Below are positions 1-7,683 of a DNA stretch of 64,000 nucleotides, in pieces. A program made the translations under genes and the position numbers. The notes beneath the pieces were generated by a model. It was not told the DNA's origin, made no database searches, and saw only the letters and a program-made list of their open reading frames with translations. The stretch comes from JAFAXD01 sp963816775. Its GTDB lineage: Bacteria > Pseudomonadota > Alphaproteobacteria > Rhizobiales > Xanthobacteraceae. The number at the start of each line of letters is the position of its first letter. Positions within the stretch are counted from its first letter, which is position 1. The DNA is taken from assembly GCA_963816775.1 (NCBI GenBank), contig CAWFLX010000034.1, positions 62,001-126,000 on the forward strand, given 5' to 3'.

Positions 1-72
1 GCCGAATGACCGGCCAATGCTCAAAATCATCGCCGGCCAAGCCGGTTGCCGGCCCCATACAGGAGCTTTGTC

Positions 73-1248
73 ATGGCAGACGACATCGTCATCGTTGGTG
101 CGACACGCACGCCGGTCGGCTCGTTCAACGGAGCATTTGCGAACTTGCCGGCGCACGAACTTGGCCAGGTGGCGATCAAGGCGGCGCTCGAGCGTGCCGG
201 CATCGAGGGCAAGCGCGTTTCGGAAGTGATCATGGGCCAGATCCTGTCGGCCGGTGAGGGGCAGAACCCCGCTCGCCAAGCGTCGATTGGCGCCGGCATC
301 CCGGTCGAGAGCCCCGCATGGGGCGTTAATCAGTTGTGCGGATCGGGCCTGCGCGCCGTCGCGCTCGGGTACCAGGCAATCCTCAACGGCGATTCCGACA
401 TCGTCGTCGCCGGCGGGCAGGAGTCCATGAGCATGGCGCCGCATTGCGCACATCTGCGCGGCGGCGTGAAAATGGGCAACTTTGAGATGGTCGACACCAT
501 GATCAAAGACGGCCTGTGGGATGCTTTTAACGGCTATCACATGGGTAATACCGCGGAGAACGTCGCGCAGCGCTGGCAGATCACACGCGCGCAGCAGGAT
601 GAGTTCGCGGTCGGGTCGCAGAACAAGGCCGAGGCGGCCCAAAAGGCTGGCCAATTCAAAGATGAGATCACGCCCGTCACGGTCAAGACACGCAAGGGAG
701 ATGTCGTAGTGGCCGATGATGAATATCCGCGCCACGGCGCCACGCTCGACGCGATGAGCAAACTTAGACCGGCGTTTGCAAAGGATGGCACCGTCACCGC
801 TGGCAACGCGTCGGGTATCAACGATGGTGCGGGGGCGGTCGTGCTGATGAAAGCCAGCGATGCCGCCAAGGAGGGCAAGCAGGTATTAGCGCGTATCGTG
901 TCGTGGGCGCACGCCGGCGTCGATCCGGCGATCATGGGAAGTGGCCCGATTCCGGCGTCGCGCGCTGCGCTCAAGAAGGCCGGCTGGAAGATCGAGGATC
1001 TTGATCTCGTTGAAGCCAACGAGGCGTTCGCCGCACAGGCCTGCGCGGTCAACAAGGACCTTGGATGGGACACCGGCAAGGTCAACGTCAACGGCGGCGC
1101 GATCGCGCTCGGCCATCCCATCGGTGCCTCGGGAGCGCGCGTCCTGGTGACGCTTCTCTACGAGATGCAGAAACGAAATGCCAAGAAAGGCCTCGCCACT
1201 TTATGCATCGGTGGCGGCATGGGCATTGCCATGTGTTTGGAGCGCTAG
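73..1248 (+). CDS. phaA: Acetyl-CoA C-acetyltransferase (beta-ketothiolase)
   Basis: Condenses two acetyl-CoA into acetoacetyl-CoA in the cytoplasm; with phaB downstream it makes the precursor of polyhydroxybutyrate. The 391-residue product has the normal length of thiolase II enzymes. Visible catalytic signatures are the nucleophile Cys89 in NQLCGSG, His348 in GHPIGASGAR and Cys378 in CIGGGMG. The ATG at 73 is chosen over an in-frame upstream codon at 46 because AGGAG lies at 61-65, seven bases before it, and the protein then begins MADDIVIVGATRTP as family members do. phaB follows 157 nt downstream on the same strand, so the two are probably co-expressed. Function is secure at family level; use in PHB synthesis is inferred from the phaB neighbour. 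Confidence 0.96.
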   Translation: MADDIVIVGATRTPVGSFNGAFANLPAHELGQVAIKAALERAGIEGKRVSEVIMGQILSAGEGQNPARQASIGAGIPVESPAWGVNQLCGSGLRAVALGYQAILNGDSDIVVAGGQESMSMAPHCAHLRGGVKMGNFEMVDTMIKDGLWDAFNGYHMGNTAENVAQRWQITRAQQDEFAVGSQNKAEAAQKAGQFKDEITPVTVKTRKGDVVVADDEYPRHGATLDAMSKLRPAFAKDGTVTAGNASGINDGAGAVVLMKASDAAKEGKQVLARIVSWAHAGVDPAIMGSGPIPASRAALKKAGWKIEDLDLVEANEAFAAQACAVNKDLGWDTGKVNVNGGAIALGHPIGASGARVLVTLLYEMQKRNAKKGLATLCIGGGMGIAMCLER

Positions 1249-1277
1249 CGATTAGCGCTCATGCGTGATGTCCCACC

Positions 1278-1296
1278 GCCCGGGTCGAACCCGGGC
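1278..1296. other. GC-rich hairpin between phaA and phaB
   Basis: A perfect 8-bp inverted repeat, GCCCGGGT / ACCCGGGC, with a CGA loop lies in the 157-nt gap between phaA and phaB. There is no T-run after it, so it is not a normal intrinsic terminator. It could slow transcription or protect the phaA message end; this is inference. Confidence 0.35.
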
Positions 1297-1405
1297 CGGC
1301 AGCGCGGCGCGTTCGTTGCCGGGCGTTAGACGTAGTCGAGATCTGCATGGTCGAGACATACTCGACCGCCGCCGATGGGGATGAGGTCAGGGAGGAAGCA
1401 GGATC

Positions 1406-2128
1406 ATGCCACGCGTTGCAGTGGTGACGGGCGGTACTCGCGGTATTGGAGCGGCGGTCGCCAAAGTTCTCAAGGACGCCGGCTACATGGTGGCCGCTAA
1501 CTACGCCGGCAACGATGCGGCGGCCGAGAAGTTCAAGGCCGATACCGGCATCCCCGTCTACAAATGGGACGTCGGGTCATACGAGGCCTGCGCCGAGGGT
1601 GTGAAAAAGGTGGTCGCCGATCTCGGTCACGTTGAAGTCCTTGTCAACAACGCCGGCATTACCCGCGACAGCACGCTTCACCGCATGAAGCCGGAGCAGT
1701 GGGCCGCCGTCATCAACACCAATCTCAATTCGCTGTTCAACATGTGCCGTCAGGTGATCGAGGGCATGCGCGAACGTAAGTTCGGGCGCATCATCAACAT
1801 TTCATCAATCAACGGGCAGAAGGGCCAGATCGGCCAAACCAACTACTCGGCCGCCAAAGCCGGCGAGATCGGCTTCACTAAAGCGCTCGCGCTGGAAAAT
1901 GCGCGCCTGGGCGTCACCGTCAACGCGATCGCCCCCGGCTATATCAACACCGAGATGGTGCAGGCGGTCCCCAAGGACGTGCTGGAGAAGATCATCGCGC
2001 AGATCCCGGCCGGCCGGTTGGGCGAACCCGACGACGTGGCGCGCTGCGTGCTGTTTCTCGCGGCCGACAGCGCCGACTTCATTACTGGCGCGACGCTCAC
2101 GGTGAACGGCGCGCAGTATCTGGCGTGA
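1406..2128 (+). CDS. phaB: Acetoacetyl-CoA reductase (NADPH)
   Basis: Short-chain dehydrogenase that reduces acetoacetyl-CoA to (R)-3-hydroxybutyryl-CoA, the monomer used by PHA synthase. The 240-residue protein has the Rossmann signature TGGTRGIG at residues 8-15, the NNAG motif at 81-84, and the catalytic Ser134 with Tyr147-x3-Lys151 in the segment QTNYSAAKAG. That segment, with SSINGQKGQIGQTNY, is characteristic of PhaB rather than of FabG. A strong ribosome site, GGGAGGAAG, lies about 8 nt before the ATG. It pairs with phaA upstream; no phaC or phaP is in the window. The next gene converges and ends 9 nt away without an obvious terminator between them. Confidence 0.94.
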   Translation: MPRVAVVTGGTRGIGAAVAKVLKDAGYMVAANYAGNDAAAEKFKADTGIPVYKWDVGSYEACAEGVKKVVADLGHVEVLVNNAGITRDSTLHRMKPEQWAAVINTNLNSLFNMCRQVIEGMRERKFGRIINISSINGQKGQIGQTNYSAAKAGEIGFTKALALENARLGVTVNAIAPGYINTEMVQAVPKDVLEKIIAQIPAGRLGEPDDVARCVLFLAADSADFITGATLTVNGAQYLA

Positions 2129-2137
2129 CAGAACGGC

Positions 2138-2581
2138 CTAATCGGGCGTCCAGTCCTTCGGCGCCATTTCGAACCCCGCCCACTCGAAGCCGGGCGCGAC
2201 AGTGCACCCGACCAGGGTCCAATCGCCGAGAGTTTCGGCTGCCTGCCAGGCATGAAACGGCACGATTGCCTGCGGCCGCTGGCCGGCCGCGAGATCGGGT
2301 CCGAGCGTCACCGTATTTGTCGTTCCGCGCTCGGCGATCATGAGCCGCAGCGCAGCACCTGCGTGCCAGTGCCAACCCTCGACCGCATCGACGCGATGCC
2401 AGTGCGATCGTTCTCCGAGCGCGAGCAGGAAGTAGATCGCCGTCGATGCCGGGCGCTTGCCATCGATCAACTGTGTGTCGCGAAACGTTTGGCAAAAATG
2501 CCCACCCTCCGGATGCGGCTTCAGTCCGAGCAGCCGGATGATCTCGGCTGCCGTGAGTTGCTTTTCGGGTGACGTCGGCAT
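2138..2581 (-). CDS. Cupin domain protein, DUF985 family
   Basis: A 147-residue single-domain cupin. The family hallmarks EGGHFCQTFRD (about residues 25-35), the STAIYFLL strand and the metal-site-like HWHRVDAVEGWHWHAG segment are all present, with several His residues on the predicted barrel. DUF985 proteins are widespread, but their substrate is not established, so no reaction is assigned. The gene starts 9 nt after the gloB stop on the same strand, so it is probably translated from the gloB message. Length is normal and it looks intact. Confidence 0.85.
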   Translation of the reverse strand: MPTSPEKQLTAAEIIRLLGLKPHPEGGHFCQTFRDTQLIDGKRPASTAIYFLLALGERSHWHRVDAVEGWHWHAGAALRLMIAERGTTNTVTLGPDLAAGQRPQAIVPFHAWQAAETLGDWTLVGCTVAPGFEWAGFEMAPKDWTPD

Positions 2582-2590
2582 GGGTCTGCG

Positions 2591-3358
2591 TCAGAACTTG
2601 TTCTTGCGTGCGCGCACTTCGGCAAAGACCTCAGCCGGCGGATGTCCGGACAGGCCGACCGCGGATGCAACCGCCGGGACATCGGCACGCAGAAACACGT
2701 TCTCTTTTTTCTCGGCCCCAAGCAGCGACGGGATCGTCGGCTTGTCCTGCGCCAAGAGCCGCGCAACCTCCTGTTCGCGCGCCGCCAGTTCTTTGTTGTT
2801 GGGCTCGACCGTCTTGGCGAAGCGGATATTGGCGGCAGTGTATTCGTGACCGCAATAGACCCGAGTGTCGTCGGGCAGCGCGCGCAGTTTCAAGAGCGAC
2901 GCCCACATCATCTCCGGTGTTCCCTCGATTACGCGTCCGCAGCCGATCGAGAACAGGGTGTCGCCCACGAATGCGAGCTGATCGTCGGGGAGCCAATAGC
3001 TGATGTGTCCGGCGGTGTGGCCCGGCGTCTCCAGCACCCGTGCTTTGAGATTGCCGACCTTGACTTCATCGCCGTCCGCCACTTCGACGTCGACCGCCGG
3101 GATGCGTTTGGCTTCCGCCTTCGGCGCCGTAACCCGGCAGTGATGGCGCTCCTTCAATGCAACGATGCCGCCGGTATGATCGGCGTGATGATGCGTGACC
3201 AGGATGTCGCTCAGCCGCCAGCCCGTCGCCTTGAGGGCGGCTTCCACGGGCGCCGCTTCGGGGGCATCGATCGATGCCGTGGCGCCGGTCGACGGGTCGT
3301 GCACCAGCACGCCGTAATTGTCCTGCAGGCAGCGAAACAGACGCGTTTGAGCGGCCAT
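2591..3358 (-). CDS. gloB: Hydroxyacylglutathione hydrolase (glyoxalase II)
   Basis: Hydrolyses S-D-lactoylglutathione to D-lactate and glutathione, the second step of methylglyoxal detoxification. It is a metallo-beta-lactamase-fold enzyme with the binuclear metal motif THHHADH (His56, His58, Asp60, His61), a later GHTAGH segment and YCGHEYT near the C-terminal third. The ATG at 3358 gives 255 residues, the usual size; a longer frame to 3481 adds an N-terminus not seen in the family. The divergent methyltransferase gene begins 95 nt away, so the two share a short promoter region. The cupin gene follows closely downstream. Confidence 0.95.
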   Translation of the reverse strand: MAAQTRLFRCLQDNYGVLVHDPSTGATASIDAPEAAPVEAALKATGWRLSDILVTHHHADHTGGIVALKERHHCRVTAPKAEAKRIPAVDVEVADGDEVKVGNLKARVLETPGHTAGHISYWLPDDQLAFVGDTLFSIGCGRVIEGTPEMMWASLLKLRALPDDTRVYCGHEYTAANIRFAKTVEPNNKELAAREQEVARLLAQDKPTIPSLLGAEKKENVFLRADVPAVASAVGLSGHPPAEVFAEVRARKNKF

Positions 3359-3452
3359 GATCCTACTCCGTATCACTGGTGCGGTAGATTTGCGTTTCCT
3401 TAACAGCCCGAGTGTAGCGACGCTGTGCGCAAAATGCTCTAGCTTGGCTGCC

Positions 3453-4193
3453 ATGTCGCTCGATGTTGTTGATCTGCGCAATTTCTACAGCGAGAAGCTC
3501 GGCGTTGTCGCGCGCCGGTTCGTAGGCCGCGGGATTCGCGCGCTCTGGCACGACACCACGGGCCAGCGCGTTCTCGGCATTGGCTATACCACGCCCTACC
3601 TTGGTTTGTTTCGCGAGGAAGCCGAGCGTTGCCTTGCGTTCATGCCCGCCAGCCAAGGCGTGGTGAAATGGCCCAGCGCAAAGCCCACCTTGGCGAGTCT
3701 CGTCGACCCGGCCGAATTGCCGTTACCCGATGCGTCGATCGACCGGGTCTTGCTGGTGCATGCATTGGAAATGTCGGAGGACGCTACCGCCTTACTGCGC
3801 GAGATCTGGCGGGTCCTTGACGCCGGTGGGCGGCTCCTCGCCGTCGTGCCGAATCGGCGCGGCTTGTGGGCTCGTATAGACACGACGCCGTTCGGGCACG
3901 GCCGCCCGTATTCGCGAGCACAGATTGTCGCGCTGTTGCGTGACGCGTGGTTCACACCGACGAGCTGGGGTGAGGCGCTTTATCTGCCGCCGATCTCGCG
4001 CGCCTGGTTTCTGCGTTCGGCTGTCGCCTGGGAGCGTACCGGTGCGACGATTTCAGCGCCGTTCAACGGCGTGCATCTCGTCGAAGCAACCAAGCAGGTC
4101 TATCGCGCCTTGCCGGTGCGGCGTACACGCGGGCAACTTGTCCCGGCGCTTAATCCCGCTCTGGTCCCCGCTCCGGGTGTGCCGGCGCGCTAG
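3453..4193 (+). CDS. Class I SAM-dependent methyltransferase-like protein
   Basis: A 246-residue protein of the methyltransferase fold often found divergent from gloB in Rhizobiales. Visible features are a nucleotide-site-like strand VLGIGYTTPYL, the PLPDASIDRVLLVHALE strand-4 region, and REIWRVLDAGGRLLAVVPNRRG, typical of UbiE/COQ5-like enzymes. The glycine-rich motif I is degenerate (GIGYTTP instead of GxGxG), so SAM binding may be weakened or lost. Start at 3453 is preferred to the frame opening at 3357 because MSLDVVDLRNFY fits the domain start. The substrate is unknown. Its TAG stop lies in a CTAG that leads directly into a palindromic repeat. Confidence 0.75.
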   Translation: MSLDVVDLRNFYSEKLGVVARRFVGRGIRALWHDTTGQRVLGIGYTTPYLGLFREEAERCLAFMPASQGVVKWPSAKPTLASLVDPAELPLPDASIDRVLLVHALEMSEDATALLREIWRVLDAGGRLLAVVPNRRGLWARIDTTPFGHGRPYSRAQIVALLRDAWFTPTSWGEALYLPPISRAWFLRSAVAWERTGATISAPFNGVHLVEATKQVYRALPVRRTRGQLVPALNPALVPAPGVPAR

Positions 4194-4216
4194 AGCATGA
4201 TCCCGAAAACATGCTC
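4190..4216. repeat. Shortened GAGCATG palindromic repeat at a stop codon
   Basis: GAGCATG (4193-4199) and CATGCTC (4210-4216) form a perfect 7-bp hairpin with an ATCCCGAAAA loop. Full members of this family (28721-28770 and 49120-49222) carry about 20 more bases in the centre, so this copy looks internally deleted. The TAG stop of the upstream methyltransferase (4191-4193) overlaps its left edge. Confidence 0.7.
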
Positions 4217-4239
4217 CAACTCTAATGTGCGATCGTTTG

Positions 4240-4959
4240 TTATTCGCCTGGAGCCGCGTCGTCCGCGCCGTCGTGACCGCTCATCTCGGGCATCCCCTGC
4301 ACGTCGTTGCGCGGTCCGCGGTGGCGACGTCGCCTGCGGTGCAACGGGAAGCGATCTCCGCCACCCTGGCGCTCCTGGTTGTCGTAGCCCCCGCCATTGC
4401 CCTGCTGGGGATGGTTTGAGTAGGCCGGCTGTCCTTGCTGACCGCCACCGGTGATGAACGACGGCAAACGATCGACATTGCCGTCATCCTGACCCGGGCC
4501 ATTCTGCTGGGGTGCCCGCGGCTGCTGGTCACGCGGCGGATAGAACTGCGCATCGCGCGGCAGGTAGGGCTGCGGGTCGCGTGAACCGTAGGCGGGCTGC
4601 TCGTTCATCTGAGGCGCGCCGTCATCCTCGCCGTCTTCGAAGGCGTCGTCGCTGCGCGGATCGGGGTTGCCGCCTTCCGGTCGGTTGTTCTGATAGTACG
4701 GATTGTTCTGGCGGAATTGCTCCTGCGCGGCGGCAATGAGGCGAAAGTAGTGCTCAGCGTGCTGCTGGTAATTTTCCGCGGCGATCGGATCGCCGGACGC
4801 GTGCGCATCGCGGGCGAGCTGTTGATACTTTTCGGCTACGTGAGAAGCCGTCCCGCGGATCTTCACATCTGGGCCATTCAATTCGTAGACCCTTGTGAGC
4901 GGGTTATGCCCCTTGTTGCGGCTACGTCCTCGCATGCGTTTGTTTTGACCGTTTCTCAT
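4240..4959 (-). CDS. DUF4167 domain protein with low-complexity tail
   Basis: A 239-residue basic, glycine- and glutamine-rich protein. The first 85 or so residues match the DUF4167 pattern: MRNGQNKRMRGRSRNKGHNP, then RVYELNGPDVKIRGTASHVAEKY and a helix rich in Ala, Tyr and His. The rest is disordered, with repeats of the type YxPRDxQ, then many Gln/Asn/Gly residues and an Arg-rich patch (RRRRRHRGPR). The N-terminal RGRSRNK segment suggests RNA or nucleic acid contact, but the role is not known. It sits downstream of prfA-prmC, as in many Rhizobiales, though 459 nt separate it from prmC. Confidence 0.85.
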   Translation of the reverse strand: MRNGQNKRMRGRSRNKGHNPLTRVYELNGPDVKIRGTASHVAEKYQQLARDAHASGDPIAAENYQQHAEHYFRLIAAAQEQFRQNNPYYQNNRPEGGNPDPRSDDAFEDGEDDGAPQMNEQPAYGSRDPQPYLPRDAQFYPPRDQQPRAPQQNGPGQDDGNVDRLPSFITGGGQQGQPAYSNHPQQGNGGGYDNQERQGGGDRFPLHRRRRRHRGPRNDVQGMPEMSGHDGADDAAPGE

Positions 4960-5418
4960 GGCTTCTATTCGCCACTCCCGAGTTGCAGCGACCGTGGTCG
5001 CCGATTGATTGAAAGATCCGCGCTCCGCGCGCCACGCGACAATAGCCGCTACGTCCTTGCCACATGCGCAAGGAAAGTCACTGCGGCCCTCGAGTTATCG
5101 AGCCCCCAATTCTTGCTGCGCTAACCGCAATAAGCCCACTACCCGCGGTCTTACCGCTCGTTCCGCCTTTCATCACGCGCCACGCCGCGTCCAAGAACGA
5201 CGGCTGGCACTCCCCGATGAAGTATCTCGACCTGCGTTTAGCGAACCGAGTGCCTTGTCACTGAGGTGCGGATGTCGTTTCGTCCTCCGCGCCACCTGCC
5301 TCGCCGAGCCATGCTCCGGGCCATCTGTGGGGCGCACCGATCCTCGGTCGATTCCGTGCCTGGAACCTAATGGTTTCGCGTCGATAATCCAAGCGATTTT
5401 TTGGATAGCCATAATGTT
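4960..5418. other. Gap without recognised gene
   Basis: 459 nt between the DUF4167 start and the prmC stop. A plus-strand frame (5009-5440) can be read, but its product is unlike any family I recognise and has the Arg/Ser/Pro-rich look of a chance frame. The part near 4960 should hold the DUF4167 promoter. No repeat, tRNA or terminator was seen. Confidence 0.4.
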
Positions 5419-6306
5419 CTACCGCATGGGTTGCCTATAGGCCACAACGGCTCGTGGCAGGCCCGCGAGGTCGAATTTAGGCTCTTGTGGGGCCAGCCCG
5501 CCCCTGGCCAACAGGCCGGCGACAGGGGCGGCTTGGTTAACCCCGACCTCGAGCACGATGGCGCCCCCAGGCGCCAAGACCCGCGGCGCGTCGGCAGCGA
5601 TTGCCCGGTAGGCTGCGAGGCCATCCACGCCACCATCGAGTGCGAGGCGAGGTTCGCGCCTCACTTCGGGCGAGAGCAGCGCGAATTCGTGCGTCGCGAT
5701 ATAGGGCGGATTGGAGACGATCAGATCGAACCGGCCTGCGATCGCGCCGGTGAAGTTGCCGCATAAAAATTGGACGCGATCAGCCAATCCGAGCGCACGG
5801 GCATTCTCGCGCGCGATCGCAAGCGCCGCCGGGCTGATGTCGATGCCGATGCCGGATGCTTTCGGCAGTTCCGACAGCAGCGCCAGCAGCAGGCAACCCG
5901 TGCCGGTGCCGATGTCTGCAATATGCAGTGCGCGTGAGCGCGAACCGCTGGCGTCGATCGCACCAAGCGCTGCCTCGACCACCGTTTCGGTGTCCGGCCT
6001 CGGCACCAAAGTCGCGTTGCTCACCCGCAGCGGCAGGCCCCAGAATTCCTTGCAGCCGATGATCGCGGCCACGCTTTCACGCGCCAGCCGCCGCTCGGCG
6101 AGAGCCGCGATCTGCTGCGCCTCGCGCGCCAAGAGCTCGCGCTCGGCCGCGGCGGCAAGGCCGGCCTGATCGAGCCGCAACGCATGACCCACCAGCACGC
6201 GCGCATCGAGTTCGGGGGATTCAAGCCCGGCATCCCGAAACGCGGCGGCGAGCGCGCGCCGGGCGCTGCCGATCGAAGTGGTCCGCGTGGGCGCCGGCGC
6301 TTCCAT
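5419..6306 (-). CDS. prmC: Release factor glutamine methyltransferase
   Basis: Methylates the glutamine of the GGQ motif in RF1 and RF2, which raises termination efficiency. The 295-residue protein has the PrmC N-terminal helical domain (residues 1-95), the SAM-binding motif DIGTGTGCLLLALL (131-144) and the diagnostic SNPPYI (198-203) that binds the target glutamine. Its ATG overlaps the prfA stop by one base (TGATG, 6304-6308), so it is translationally coupled to the factor it modifies, which strongly supports the assignment. The product is intact even though prfA upstream carries a frameshift. Confidence 0.95.
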   Translation of the reverse strand: MEAPAPTRTTSIGSARRALAAAFRDAGLESPELDARVLVGHALRLDQAGLAAAAERELLAREAQQIAALAERRLARESVAAIIGCKEFWGLPLRVSNATLVPRPDTETVVEAALGAIDASGSRSRALHIADIGTGTGCLLLALLSELPKASGIGIDISPAALAIARENARALGLADRVQFLCGNFTGAIAGRFDLIVSNPPYIATHEFALLSPEVRREPRLALDGGVDGLAAYRAIAADAPRVLAPGGAIVLEVGVNQAAPVAGLLARGGLAPQEPKFDLAGLPRAVVAYRQPMR

Positions 6307-7386
6307 CAGTGGGCCCCGTCCTGCGCTGCCAACAGCGCCGCCTGGTGCTCGGTGACGAGCGCGTCGACGATCTCGTCCAGTGCTTCGCCTTCGATCACCT
6401 GAGGCAATTTGTAGAGCGTCAAGTTGATGCGATGATCGGTGACGCGCCCCTGCGGAAAGTTGTAGGTGCGAATGCGTTCTGAGCGATCGCCCGATCCTAC
6501 CTGGCCGCGCCGCTCCGCCGCACGCGCGGCGTCCTGGCGCTGGCGCTCGGCGTCGTAGAGCTTGGCGCGCAGGTGCGCCATCGCCTTGGCGCGATTACGG
6601 TGTTGCGACCGTTCCTCCTGGACCACCACGACGATCCCGCTGGGAATGTGGGTCACCCGCACCGCCGACTCGGTCTTGTTGACGTGCTGGCCGCCTGCGC
6701 CGCCAGCCCGCATGGTATCGATCCTCAGGTCGGCGTCGTTGATGGCGATATCGACCTCCTCTACCTCCGGCAGCACCGCCACGGTCGCGGCCGAGGTGTG
6801 AATGCGGCCGGAGCCTTCGGTTTCCGGCACCCGCTGCACGCGATGCACGCCGGATTCGAACTTCAGCTTCGAGAATGCGCCCCGGCCACGGATCTCCAAG
6901 ACGATTTCCTTGAATCCGCCCATGGCTCCTTCGCTCGCCGAAATCACTTCGCTCTTCCAGCCGTGCTCGTTGGCATAGCGCTCGTACATGCGGAACAGAT
7001 CGCCTGCGAAGATTGCGGCTTCGTCGCCTCCCGTGCCGGCGCGAATTTCGAGGATCACGTTGCGATCATCCATCGCGTCTTTGGGCAACAGTGCGGTGCG
7101 GATTTCCTGTTCGAGCGCCGCGCGCTTGGCTTCCAGCGCCGGCTTTTCGGCGCATGGCGATGGCCCGCATTTCGGGATCGGTCGCCGCGTCTTCGATCAG
7201 GCCGTCGAGATCGGTGAGTTCGGCAGCGACCCCGCGATAGGCCTTCACGCGATCCGCCACCGGACTGAGCTCGGCGAATTCGCGTGAGAGCCTGACGTAG
7301 GCTTCGGGCGCCAGAGCCTGCGACAACTCGGCTTCGATCGCCGCGTGGCGCGCGAGCAGGGCGTCGAGCTTGGCTTCAGGGAGCAT
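6306..7386 (-). pseudogene. prfA: Peptide chain release factor 1, interrupted by a one-base frameshift
   Basis: RF1 reads UAA and UAG stop codons and releases the peptide. The first 78 residues (from ATG at 7386, MLPEAKLDALLARH) are in one frame; the remainder, starting around AEKPALEAKRAALEQEIR, is in the next. Skipping one base near 7152 joins them into 359 residues, the normal RF1 length. The downstream part has the RF1 stop-recognition tripeptide PET in RVPETEGSGR and the GGQ motif in RAGGAGGQHVNK. Without a shift, translation ends at a TGA near 7066. RF1 is normally essential and prmC is coupled behind it, so this is a sequencing error, a real lesion or a +1 recoding site. The domain identity is certain; the status is not. 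Confidence 0.85.
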
Positions 7387-7683
7387 GGTCGGGGTCCAAG
7401 ATTCTGATTTTGCTAGGTAGAAGACCAGGCTCGCGAGGGCAAGGCGGCGCGGGCGATCCGATGCGTAAGTCAATGACGGTAGGCGAATAATCGAGTTGCC
7501 AAAACCCGCCATGATGCTTTTTGTCATCTAAGTAATCATTTTCAGCGCATCGCGCAGGGCCACTTCACCGTCCGGCGGCTCGAACGCCGCTAAGGGCCCG
7601 AGCTCATACGCCGGCAGTACGAGGCTGCGCTGGTCCGACCGGTGCAAACCGAGCGCTGATTGGCTCGGCCCCGGCGGCGCGGT

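Noticed and set aside
1278..1296. Possible tRNA T-arm (GGGTCGAACCCGG) between phaA and phaB
   Set aside because: Only the hairpin is present; no acceptor, D-arm or anticodon arm surrounds it.
5009..5440. 143-codon frame between DUF4167 and prmC
   Set aside because: The composition is Arg/Ser/Pro/Cys-rich like a chance frame, and it overlaps the prmC end on the other strand.
7143..7155. RF2-type programmed frameshift as explanation of the prfA break
   Set aside because: The known RF2 site (CTTTGAC with in-frame TGA and upstream ribosome-site-like sequence) is absent, and RF1 genes are not known to use it. Only a weaker AAAAG slip site is present, so recoding is left open in the findings but not called.
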